From contig JAODAU010000022.1 of NCBI GenBank assembly GCA_025463615.1, positions 1 to 8,225 of the forward strand: a stretch of DNA of 8,225 nucleotides. The letters are read 5' to 3'. The stretch's first letter is position 1. Every line of letters begins with the position of its first letter. The DNA is from Microbacteriaceae bacterium (lineage in GTDB: Bacteria > Actinomycetota > Actinomycetes > Actinomycetales > Microbacteriaceae). The translations under genes and the position numbers were made by a program. Below are positions 1 through 5,573 of the stretch, piece after piece. The notes under the pieces are model-generated. The model made no database searches. It had not been told where the DNA came from and was given only the letters and a program-made list of their open reading frames with translations.

Positions 1-666
1 CTTCGACTCGAGCACCACGGTGTTGATGAGGTCGGCGCTCCCCCGCGGGATCAGCACGTCGATATAGCCGCGCGCCGCCATGAGCTGGCGCGCGCCCTCC
101 CGGCCGAACTCGTCGATGGTCTGCACGCTGGTCGCCGGCAGGCCGACGCTCTCGAGCGCCTCCTGGATCAGCTCGACGAGCACGCGGTTCGTGTTCTCTG
201 CCGCGCTCCCGCCGCGCAGCACGACCGCGTTGCCGCTCTTGAGGGCGAGCGCGGCGATGTCGACCGTGACGTTGGGCCGGGCCTCGTAGATCACGCCGAC
301 CACGCCGAACGGCACCCGCACCTCGCTCAGTCGCAGGCCGTTGGGGAGGGTCTGGCCGCGCACGTTCTCGCCGACGGGGTCGACCAGCGACGCGACCTGG
401 CGCACGGCATCCGCGAGCCCCTTCAGGCGCGACTCGTCGAGCCGCAGGCGGTCCTGCAGCCCCGCGCTCAGCCCGTTCTCGCGGCCGTTGGCGAGGTCGA
501 GCTCGTTCGCCGGCAGGATGCGGTCGGCGCCGGCGAGCACGCCCTGCGCGATCGCCTCGAGAGCTGAGTTCTTGAGGGCGGCGGTGGCCGTCGCCAGCGT
601 GCGGGATGCGGTGCGGGCATCCTCGAGCTTGCGGGTGAACGTGCGCTCAGCGACTGCGGTCTGCAT
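1..666 (-). CDS. proA: Glutamate-5-semialdehyde dehydrogenase (gamma-glutamyl phosphate reductase), N-terminal part
   Basis: ProA reduces gamma-glutamyl phosphate with NADPH to glutamate 5-semialdehyde, the second step of proline synthesis, in the cytoplasm. The window holds the first 222 residues; the reading frame is open to the left edge, and the family is about 415–430 residues long. Seen directly: the family block EARPNVTVD at about residues 128–136, KSGNAVVLRGG at about 143–153 (nucleotide-binding fold), and GYIDVLIPRG at about 200–209. The catalytic cysteine lies beyond the edge, so activity cannot be judged. The start is the ATG at 664–666, giving MQTAVAERTF; the ribosome binding site is weak (CGGG just upstream). 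The gene follows a predicted ATPase gene by 31 nt and is probably co-transcribed with it and with proB. Identity is very secure. Confidence 0.96.
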   Translation of the reverse strand, partial: MQTAVAERTFTRKLEDARTASRTLATATAALKNSALEAIAQGVLAGADRILPANELDLANGRENGLSAGLQDRLRLDESRLKGLADAVRQVASLVDPVGENVRGQTLPNGLRLSEVRVPFGVVGVIYEARPNVTVDIAALALKSGNAVVLRGGSAAENTNRVLVELIQEALESVGLPATSVQTIDEFGREGARQLMAARGYIDVLIPRGSADLINTVVLESK

Positions 667-697
667 GGCCCGAGTTTACCGGCGTTCGGGCCAGGTT

Positions 698-1417
698 TCA
701 GAGGTGCCGCAGATACCGCCCGGGCGCATCGAGGAAGGCCTTCCAGCTGGAGACGAGCTCGAGGTCGGCCCAGTCGCTCTCGCGCAACCCCCACTCCCCG
801 ACCTCGTAGATGCGCGCGCCGGGCATCGCCGCCAGGAGCGGCGAATGCGTCGAGAGGATCACCTGCGACGACCCCTCCTCGACCAGGCCCTTGAGCAGCC
901 CGATGAGGGCGAGGCAGCCGGTGAACGACAGCGCCGACTCCGGCTCGTCGAGGATCCACAGCCCCGGGTAGATCGAGCGCGCGGTGATGAGCTCGAGAAA
1001 CGACTCGCCGTGGGAGATCTCGTGGTACTGCGCCTCGGGGCGAGCGCCGGGATGCTGTTCGAGGTAGGTGAAGAAGCCGTGCATCGTCTCGGCGCGGATG
1101 AAGAATCCGGACCTGATGGCCCCCGGGTTGCGTTCCAGCCTGAAGTGATCGGAGAGGCTGGATTCGCTGGCGCGGGTGCGGTGCATGGCACCGGTCGAGC
1201 CGCCCTCGGGCGACATCTCGTAGGCCAGGGCGATGCCCTCGACCAGCGTCGATTTGCCCGCGCCGTTGTCACCGACGAACACCGTGACCGGCCCGAGGTC
1301 GAGCCCCGAGTCGAGCACCTGCCGCACCGGCGCGAGCGTGGCCGGCCACGCGTCGCGCGCCATCGGCTCGAGCGGATGCTCGCAGACGCGCCTCAGCGGA
1401 TAACGATCGAACTGCAT
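698..1417 (-). CDS. Predicted ABC-type/AAA ATPase, COG3910-like
   Basis: A 239-residue soluble nucleotide-binding protein with a complete ABC-type ATPase core. It has Walker A GDNGAGKST at residues 49–57, a signature-like SHGES at 135–139, Walker B LWILDEPES at 153–161, and an H-loop STHSP at 189–193. The Walker A, signature and Walker B elements are close together and there is no room for a long coiled coil, which separates it from SMC, RecN and Rad50. There are no membrane segments and no permease gene beside it, so it is unlikely to be a transporter subunit. This compact form fits the predicted-ATPase group COG3910, whose function is not established. The gene starts with ATG at 1415–1417, 27 nt after proB, and ends 31 nt before proA. 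It therefore sits between two genes that normally adjoin. The cellular role is unknown. Confidence 0.88.
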   Translation of the reverse strand: MQFDRYPLRRVCEHPLEPMARDAWPATLAPVRQVLDSGLDLGPVTVFVGDNGAGKSTLVEGIALAYEMSPEGGSTGAMHRTRASESSLSDHFRLERNPGAIRSGFFIRAETMHGFFTYLEQHPGARPEAQYHEISHGESFLELITARSIYPGLWILDEPESALSFTGCLALIGLLKGLVEEGSSQVILSTHSPLLAAMPGARIYEVGEWGLRESDWADLELVSSWKAFLDAPGRYLRHL

Positions 1418-1444
1418 TCGCCCATGATCGCAGGCGGCACCGAC

Positions 1445-2239
1445 CTACGGGCGGGGGGCCGCATCGAACCAGGTGCCGAGCTCGGCGCCCTCGAGCGCCT
1501 CGGCGACGAGCGCGGTCGACGTGAGCAGCACCGGAGTGCCGGATGCCGCAGCGTGCTTCGCGGCGGCGACCTTCGTGCCCGCTCCCCCGGTTCCCACGCC
1601 GGCGATGCCCGCCTCGCCGATCTCGACGCCGCTCAGGTCGTCGTCGAACGGCACGCGGGCGATGCGTCGGGCGCCGGGGAGGTGCGGCGGGCGCGTGTAG
1701 AGGGCGTCGACATCCGAGAGCAGCACCAGCAGGTCGGCGTGCACCAGTTGCGACACCATCGCGGCGAGGCGATCGTTGTCGCCGAAGCGGATCTCCTGCG
1801 TGGCCACCGTGTCGTTCTCGTTCACGATCGGCAGGATGCGCAGGCCGAGCAGCCGCTCCATCGCGCGCTGGGCGTTGGATCGGTGGGTCGGGTTCTCCAG
1901 GTCACCGGCGGTCAGGAGCACCTGGCCCGCCACGATCCTGTAGCGATCGAGGCTGTCCTGGTAGCGGTAGATGAGCACGTTCTGGCCCACCGCGGCCGCG
2001 GCCTGCTGGGTGGCGAGGTCGTCCGGGCGGGAGTCGAGCCTGAGGTACGGCATCCCGGTGGCGATGGCGCCGGACGACACCAGCACGACCTCGCAGCCGC
2101 GCCCGTGGGCGGCGGCCAGGGCATCCACCAGGGGACCGATCTGGCCCGAGTTCTCACCGCTGATGGATGACGAACCCACCTTGACAACGACGCGTCGCGC
2201 CTGCGGAACCTCCGCGTGCGACGCGATGGGCTCAGTCAT
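1445..2239 (-). CDS. proB: Glutamate 5-kinase, short form without PUA domain
   Basis: ProB phosphorylates glutamate with ATP to gamma-glutamyl phosphate, the first and usually proline-inhibited step of proline synthesis. The 264-residue protein is an amino-acid-kinase fold alone. It shows VVKVGSSS at residues 18–25, SSGAIATG at 55–62, NENDTV at 140–145, FGDND at 152–156, [10 protein letters not shown] at 173–182 and GTGGAGTK at 217–224. E. coli ProB is 367 residues because of a C-terminal PUA domain, absent here. I chose the ATG at 2237–2239 ([10 protein letters not shown]) over a longer open frame to 2440. The extra 67 residues would be low-complexity sequence lying inside obg, and GAGGG just upstream of the chosen ATG can serve as a ribosome binding site. 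The start overlaps the obg stop by 8 nt (ATGACTGA), which suggests translational coupling. Confidence 0.95.
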   Translation of the reverse strand: MTEPIASHAEVPQARRVVVKVGSSSISGENSGQIGPLVDALAAAHGRGCEVVLVSSGAIATGMPYLRLDSRPDDLATQQAAAAVGQNVLIYRYQDSLDRYRIVAGQVLLTAGDLENPTHRSNAQRAMERLLGLRILPIVNENDTVATQEIRFGDNDRLAAMVSQLVHADLLVLLSDVDALYTRPPHLPGARRIARVPFDDDLSGVEIGEAGIAGVGTGGAGTKVAAAKHAAASGTPVLLTSTALVAEALEGAELGTWFDAAPRP

Positions 2240-3809
2240 CGCCCTCGGTGCCGCCGCCCGCGGTGCCGTTACCCTCTGAGCGCGCCTCGGACGAGCCGGC
2301 GCGGTTGATGGCGAAGCCCTCGTCGTCGATCCAGAGACCGGCGGCGCGCTCGCGCTGCAGCTCGGCGCGGGCCTCGGCCTTGGCATCCATCTTCTCCAGG
2401 TACTGCTGGCGACGGGTCTTGGTGGTCGGGCGGTCGTCACGCAGCAGGCGCGGGTCGGTGCCGCGCGGCGCGGTCATGAGCTCCGCGGTCGACGTGAGCG
2501 TCGGCTCCCAGTCGAATTCGACCGGGCCGATGATGACGGTGGAGCCGGCCTGCGCACCCGACTTGAACAGGGCCTCCTCGACGCCGGAACGGGCGAGGCG
2601 GTCGGCGAGGAAGCCGATGGCCTCCTCGTTGCTGAAGTTGGTCTGGGCGACCCAGCGCTCGGGCTTCGCGCCGACGACGCGGTAGACGTTGCCGCCGGAC
2701 CCGCCCTCGACCTTGACCACGAACCCGGTGTCGTCCTTGGCGCGCGGGCGCAGCACGATGCGGGGAGCGACAGGATGCTCCGCCTTGACCTTCCGGTCGG
2801 CGTCGACCAGCTCGGCCATCGCGAAGTTCAGCTCGCGCAGGCCCTCACGGCTCACCGCGGAGACCTCGAACACGCGGTAGCCGCGGGCCTCGAGCTCCGG
2901 GCGCACGAGGTCGGCCAGGTCGCGACCCTCCGGCACGTCGATCTTGTTGAGCGCGATGAGCTGCGGGCGCTCGAGCAGAGGCTTCTGCCCCTCCGGCACC
3001 GGGTACGCGGCGAGCTCGCCCAGGATGACGTCGAGGTCGCTGATCGGGTCGCGGCCCGACTCGAGCGTGGCGCAGTCCAGCACGTGCAGCAGGGCGCTGC
3101 AGCGCTCGACGTGGCGCCGGAACTCGAGGCCGAGGCCCTTGCCCTCGCTCGCGCCCTCGATGAGGCCGGGCACGTCGGCGACGGTGAAGCGGGACTCGCC
3201 CACGTCGACGACGCCGAGGTTGGGGTGCAGCGTGGTGAATGGGTAGTCGGCGATCTTGGGCTTCGCTGCGGAGACGGCGGCGACCAGGCTGGACTTGCCG
3301 GCCGAGGGGTAGCCGACGAACGCGACATCCGCCACGACCTTCAGCTCGAGGTAGACGTCGCCCTCCCAGCCCGGCGTGCCCAGCAGCGCGAAGCCGGGGG
3401 CCTTGCGCTTGGTGGACGAGAGCGCCGCGTTGCCGAGACCGCCCTGGCCGCCCGCGGCCGCGACGAAGCGCATGCCCGGCTCGGTGAAGTCGATGAGCTG
3501 GGTGCCGTCGGCATCCTTCACGACCGTGCCGAGCGGGACCTCGAGCTCCACGGTCTCGCCGGTGGCGCCGTTGCGGAAGTCGCCCATGCCCTGTCCGCCG
3601 CGCTCCGACTTGCGGTGCGGGGCGCGGTGGAAGCCGAGCAGGGTGGTGACGTTGTCGCTGGAGACGAGCACGATGTCGCCGCCGTCGCCGCCGTTGCCGC
3701 CGTCGGGCCCCGCAAGCGGCTTGAACTTCTCGCGCTTCACCGAGACGCAGCCGTCGCCGCCGTCACCGGACTTCAAGTGCAGTGTTACCTGGTCGACGAA
3801 GGTGGCCAT
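2232..3809 (-). CDS. obg: GTPase Obg (ribosome assembly, stress and cell-cycle GTPase)
   Basis: Obg is an essential GTPase that binds the large ribosomal subunit during maturation and links growth to (p)ppGpp. The 525-residue product has three domains. Residues 1–158 are the glycine-rich OBG fold ([15 protein letters not shown] and several GG repeats). About 160–330 is the G domain, with G1 GYPSAGKS at 166–173, G2 FTTL at 191–194, G3 DVPG at 212–215, G4 NKID at 288–291 and G5 SAVS at 317–320. About 350–433 is the OCT domain, present in Gram-positive Obg. After it comes a tail of about 90 residues: a charged Arg/Glu/Lys-rich probable helix (465–492) and then a Gly/Ser/Glu-rich end. The tail is longer than in many relatives. 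The ATG at 3807–3809 has AAGGGA 9 nt upstream. The gene follows rpmA after a 101-nt gap containing two hairpins, and overlaps proB by 8 nt. Confidence 0.97.
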   Translation of the reverse strand: MATFVDQVTLHLKSGDGGDGCVSVKREKFKPLAGPDGGNGGDGGDIVLVSSDNVTTLLGFHRAPHRKSERGGQGMGDFRNGATGETVELEVPLGTVVKDADGTQLIDFTEPGMRFVAAAGGQGGLGNAALSSTKRKAPGFALLGTPGWEGDVYLELKVVADVAFVGYPSAGKSSLVAAVSAAKPKIADYPFTTLHPNLGVVDVGESRFTVADVPGLIEGASEGKGLGLEFRRHVERCSALLHVLDCATLESGRDPISDLDVILGELAAYPVPEGQKPLLERPQLIALNKIDVPEGRDLADLVRPELEARGYRVFEVSAVSREGLRELNFAMAELVDADRKVKAEHPVAPRIVLRPRAKDDTGFVVKVEGGSGGNVYRVVGAKPERWVAQTNFSNEEAIGFLADRLARSGVEEALFKSGAQAGSTVIIGPVEFDWEPTLTSTAELMTAPRGTDPRLLRDDRPTTKTRRQQYLEKMDAKAEARAELQRERAAGLWIDDEGFAINRAGSSEARSEGNGTAGGGTEGDD

Positions 3810-3818
3810 GGCTGTGCA

Positions 3819-3824
3819 TCCCTT
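3819..3824 (-). promoter_or_regulatory. Ribosome binding site of obg
   Basis: On the minus strand AAGGGA lies 9 nt before the obg ATG. It is a clear Shine-Dalgarno site in a cluster where several other genes rely on overlaps instead, so obg has its own initiation signal. Confidence 0.6.
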
Positions 3825-3860
3825 CGATCGATCGGATTGTTATTGCGGGTTAAACGGCGA

Positions 3861-3880
3861 GAGCGAGCCGAAGCTCGCTC
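3861..3880 (-). terminator. UUCG-tetraloop stem-loop between rpmA and obg (possible terminator or attenuator)
   Basis: Perfect inverted repeat seen directly: an 8-bp stem (GAGCGAGC pairing with GCTCGCTC) around a 4-nt loop. In the minus-strand transcript the loop reads UUCG closed by a C–G pair, which is the especially stable tetraloop arrangement. It lies in the rpmA–obg gap and is the second of two adjacent hairpins. The downstream sequence is TCGCCGTTTAACC, so there is no real U tract. It may be a weak or factor-assisted terminator, an attenuator lowering obg relative to the ribosomal proteins, or a 3'-end stabiliser for rplU-rpmA RNA. The structure is certain at the sequence level; the function is inference. 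Confidence 0.55.
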
Positions 3881-3888
3881 ACGCGGGT

Positions 3889-3904
3889 CTCGGCCGGGGC
3901 CGAG
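3889..3904 (-). other. First stem-loop just after rpmA
   Basis: The 16-nt sequence CTCGGCCCCGGCCGAG (minus strand) folds into a 6-bp stem with a 4-nt loop and starts 6 nt after the rpmA stop codon. It is followed after 8 nt by the UUCG hairpin. It is GC-only and has no U tract. It is probably part of the same RNA element as that hairpin. Confidence 0.5.
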
Positions 3905-3910
3905 GAAGAA

Positions 3911-4168
3911 CTACTGGGCAGTCGCGACGATGTTGACGACCTTGCGGCCGCCCTTCGCGCCGAACTCCACCGCGCCCGCCGCGAGGGCGAACAGCGTGTC
4001 GTCGCCGCCACGGCCGACGTTCACGCCGGGGTGGAAGTGGGTGCCGCGCTGGCGGACGATGATCTCGCCCGCGCCGACGACCTGGCCGCCGAAGCGCTTG
4101 ACGCCGAGGCGCTGCGCGTTGGAGTCGCGACCGTTGCGAGTGGAGCTTGCGCCCTTTTTGTGTGCCAT
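3911..4168 (-). CDS. rpmA: 50S ribosomal protein bL27
   Basis: bL27 is a small protein of the large ribosomal subunit whose flexible N-terminus reaches towards the peptidyl transferase centre. The 85-residue sequence begins [16 protein letters not shown], which is typical of the family. It carries the conserved block [15 protein letters not shown] (34–48) followed by [10 protein letters not shown] (50–59). There is no extra N-terminal leader of the kind cleaved in Firmicutes; the AHKKG end follows the initiator directly. The length is normal. It lies 33 nt after rplU, with an AGGGG about 12 nt before its ATG, and is surely co-transcribed with rplU. After its TAG stop come two hairpins before obg. 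Confidence 0.98.
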   Translation of the reverse strand: MAHKKGASSTRNGRDSNAQRLGVKRFGGQVVGAGEIIVRQRGTHFHPGVNVGRGGDDTLFALAAGAVEFGAKGGRKVVNIVATAQ

Positions 4169-4201
4169 GAGTGTGTCAGCCCCTAGTGCTTGAAAGTTGG
4201 G

Positions 4202-4510
4202 TTACTTGATGCCGGTGATCTTGATGCGCGTGAGCTCCTGGCGGTGCCCCTGGCGCTTCTTGTACCCGGTCTTGTTCTTGAACTTCTGGATGACGATCTT
4301 CGGCCCGCGCAGGTCGCCCACGACCTCGGCGGTCACCTTGATCTTCGCGAGGTCTTTGGCGTCGTGCGTGATGGTCGTACCATCGACGTGCAGCACCGGA
4401 ACCAGCTCGACATTGCCGTTCTCGTCGGCCTTGATGCGGTCGAGGACCACAATGCTGCCAACCTCGACCTTTTCCTGGCGGCCGCCAGCGCGCACAACTG
4501 CGTAAACCAC
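4202..4510 (-). CDS. rplU: 50S ribosomal protein bL21
   Basis: bL21 binds 23S rRNA in the large ribosomal subunit. The 102-residue product starts [18 protein letters not shown] and contains the family signature [17 protein letters not shown] at residues 75–91. I chose the GTG at 4508–4510. It matches the normal N-terminus and length of the family and has AGGG 6 nt upstream (4517–4520). The frame stays open to an ATG at 4577–4579, but the 23 extra residues would be Pro-rich and unlike L21. rplU is the first gene of the rplU-rpmA-obg-proB cluster. A probable promoter lies at 4593–4622, leaving a leader of about 75 nt. Confidence 0.97.
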   Translation of the reverse strand: MVYAVVRAGGRQEKVEVGSIVVLDRIKADENGNVELVPVLHVDGTTITHDAKDLAKIKVTAEVVGDLRGPKIVIQKFKNKTGYKKRQGHRQELTRIKITGIK

Positions 4511-4586
4511 GTCTAACCCTAACTGTGTGACCGGAGGAGATTCCGGAAGAAGATGAGGTGCGCGGGCTTGGCCCAGCACACACCAA
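4511..4586 (-). promoter_or_regulatory. rplU 5' leader with small stem-loops
   Basis: This is the stretch between the inferred transcription start (about 4586) and the rplU GTG. Seen directly: an inverted repeat CCGGA/TCCGG at 4531–4535 and 4542–4546 with a 6-nt loop, and a smaller GGGC/GCCC repeat at 4564–4574. In the transcript the first hairpin contains UCUCCUCC, which resembles the anti-Shine-Dalgarno end of 16S rRNA. L21 leaders that regulate translation are known in other bacterial groups; whether this one acts that way is speculation. Confidence 0.3.
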
Positions 4587-4592
4587 GGGTCA

Positions 4593-4622
4593 ACAATACC
4601 CGATATTTCGACCCGCGGTCAA
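4593..4622 (-). promoter_or_regulatory. Probable sigma-70-type promoter of rplU-rpmA-obg-proB
   Basis: On the minus strand TTGACC (4617–4622, five of six matches to TTGACA) is followed after 18 nt by TATTGT (4593–4598, four of six matches to TATAAT). Transcription would start near 4586. The -35 hexamer overlaps the stop codon of the upstream membrane-protein gene. GGGTC/GACCC half-sites (4587–4591 and 4610–4614) flank the -10 and could be an operator, but they are short. The AT-rich patch stands out against very GC-rich surroundings. Confidence 0.5.
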
Positions 4623-5194
4623 ACCTCGTCGACGATGCCTGCGACCTGGTGGTTGCGCGGGTGGCGCTCGAGCCAGATCCAGAGCAGCACGCAGGCCAGC
4701 ACGACGAGCGGCACGGCGCTCACGAACAGCGACAGGCCGGAGTTCAGCGCGAAGCCGATGCGGTGGAACGCGCCCACGAAGTCGTATCCCAGGTTCGCGG
4801 CGAGGTTGCTCGAGAAGCCCGCCGAGTAGCTGAACGCCCCGAAGAGCGCGCCGACCACGGCGACGACGATGGCCAGTGCCCCGCCGATCGCCGCGGCGAG
4901 GAGCCCGCGCGTGATCACGTGGAAGAGCCGCAGGTCGGACGCGATCGGCGCGACGAACCAGAGGGCGAGGAACACGCCGATGGCGAAGGGCAGGTTGGTG
5001 AGGGCGATCGGACCGAGCTCGGCGACGGTCCAGGGCGTCGACTGCGCGGCCAGGCCCGACATCAGCAGGCTGAGGTAGCCGAAGAGCGACGTGAGGAGCG
5101 CCTGCACGATCAGCACCGCGAACACGCTCGCCCCGGTGATGAGCGCGACGACGACGCCGCGCTGATGGACGACGCGTGTGGCGAGTGCTGTCAT
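4619..5194 (-). CDS. Integral membrane protein of unknown function (about four helices)
   Basis: A 191-residue very hydrophobic protein. Membrane segments are visible at about residues 14–46 (possibly two helices or one long one), 65–85, 95–121 and 150–174. A polar loop at about 122–148 carries Ser, Asn and Gly, and the short tail after 174 is charged (ERHPRNHQ) and probably cytoplasmic. There is no signal-peptide cleavage site, catalytic motif or cysteine cluster, and I do not recognise a named family. It resembles small actinobacterial membrane proteins annotated only as hypothetical. The ATG at 5192–5194 is preceded by AAAGGA 10 nt upstream, a sound start. It is divergent from the DUF4031 gene and lies directly upstream of the rplU promoter on the same strand, so some read-through into rplU is possible. 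No terminator is evident between them. Confidence 0.82.
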   Translation of the reverse strand: MTALATRVVHQRGVVVALITGASVFAVLIVQALLTSLFGYLSLLMSGLAAQSTPWTVAELGPIALTNLPFAIGVFLALWFVAPIASDLRLFHVITRGLLAAAIGGALAIVVAVVGALFGAFSYSAGFSSNLAANLGYDFVGAFHRIGFALNSGLSLFVSAVPLVVLACVLLWIWLERHPRNHQVAGIVDEV

Positions 5195-5285
5195 GATCCA
5201 GCCATCCTTTCACGGCGTGCCAGTCCGCCGCTGAGGCGAGGCTAGCTCGATTATCAAGCGAATACAATGATGACATGGAGCGCGC
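5195..5285. promoter_or_regulatory. Divergent intergenic promoter region
   Basis: This 91-bp gap separates two genes read outwards and is less GC-rich than its surroundings at 5248–5275. It holds two -10-like hexamers facing opposite ways: TACAAT at 5263–5268 (plus strand) and GATAAT preceded by TT at 5250–5255 (minus strand). Neither has a convincing -35 at 16–18 nt. For the minus gene the start would be near 5243, giving a leader of about 50 nt. For the plus gene it would be near 5275, almost at the coding region. Confidence 0.4.
5263..5268 (+). promoter_or_regulatory. -10-like element for the DUF4031 gene
   Basis: TACAAT matches five of six positions of TATAAT. Transcription would be expected to start 6–7 nt downstream, near 5275, which is the A of an ATG. 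No clear -35 is present. If used, the transcript would be leaderless for a four-codon mini-ORF and would have only about 11 nt before the DUF4031 GTG. Confidence 0.4.
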
Positions 5286-5289
5286 GTGA
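5275..5289 (+). other. Possible four-codon mini-ORF overlapping the DUF4031 start
   Basis: ATG GAG CGC GCG TGA reads from the predicted transcription start. Its stop overlaps the DUF4031 start codon as GTGA (5286–5289). The same bases GGAG (5277–5280) are the likely ribosome binding site of the main gene. A leaderless mini-ORF coupled to the next start would be a known style of initiation in actinobacteria, but here it rests on sequence position only. Confidence 0.25.
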
Positions 5290-5555
5290 TCCTCATCGAC
5301 CTGCCGCGGTGGCCCGCGCACGACACGCTGTGGTCGCACCTCGTCAGCGACAGCTCGCTCGAAGAGCTGCACGAGTTCGCCGCGCGCGCCGGCATCCCGC
5401 GACGCGGCTTCGATCGCGACCACTACGACGTGCCCGAGCACCGCTACGCCGAGCTCGTCGCCGCCGGTGCCGAGCCGGTCACGATCCGGCAGTTGGTCGA
5501 GCGCCTGCGCGACAGCGGACTGCGGGTCACCCAGCGCGAGCGCCGGGAGCTCTGA
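5286..5555 (+). CDS. DUF4031 domain-containing protein
   Basis: An 89-residue soluble protein that I recognise as the small DUF4031 family, common in actinobacteria and without an established function. It begins MILIDLPRWPAHDTLWSHLVSD and continues with LHEFAARAGIPRRGFDRDHYDVPEHRY (about 28–54), the most characteristic part. The rest is a helical stretch containing RQLVERLRDSGLRVTQRERREL. Conserved-looking Asp, His and Arg residues (D5, H12, H18, D43, H46, Y47, H52) could form an active or binding site, but this is inference. The GTG at 5286–5288 is chosen because GGAG lies 5 nt upstream and because it gives the family's N-terminus. The gene stands alone on the plus strand and converges on the propeller-protein gene with only 18 nt between the stops and no visible terminator. 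Confidence 0.87.
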   Translation: MILIDLPRWPAHDTLWSHLVSDSSLEELHEFAARAGIPRRGFDRDHYDVPEHRYAELVAAGAEPVTIRQLVERLRDSGLRVTQRERREL

Positions 5556-5573
5556 GCACGTCGGGGCGGAGGG

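Noticed and set aside
341..2170. Plus-strand open frame of 609 codons across proA, the ATPase gene and proB
   Set aside because: It is antisense to three well-supported genes. Its product is Arg/Ala/Gly/His-rich with no recognisable domain, as expected from the complement of high-GC coding sequence with few stop codons.
2240..2440. Extended N-terminus for ProB
   Set aside because: The 67 extra residues lie wholly inside obg and are low-complexity Ala/Pro/Arg/Ser. The ATG at 2239 gives the normal kinase N-terminus and a typical 8-nt overlap.
3670..3775. Repeated gcc-gcc-gtc units resembling a microsatellite
   Set aside because: They encode the glycine-rich motifs of the Obg fold ([15 protein letters not shown]) and reflect protein constraint, not a DNA repeat element.
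2775..4193. Plus-strand open frame of 472 codons opposite obg and rpmA
   Set aside because: It runs through obg, the hairpin gap and rpmA on the opposite strand. Composition is that of a shadow frame, with no ribosome binding site or domain.
4511..4579. Extended N-terminus for L21
   Set aside because: The extra 23 residues do not match L21, and the GTG at 4510 yields the conserved MVYAVV start and standard length.
4590..5441. 283-codon minus-strand open frame overlapping the membrane-protein gene
   Set aside because: It is a different frame of the same strand and Arg-rich. The frame 4619–5194 gives a coherent hydrophobic membrane protein with a ribosome binding site.
5556..5573. Possible bidirectional terminator between the convergent DUF4031 and propeller genes
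   Set aside because: The gap is only 18 nt and contains no inverted repeat; nothing supports a terminator there.
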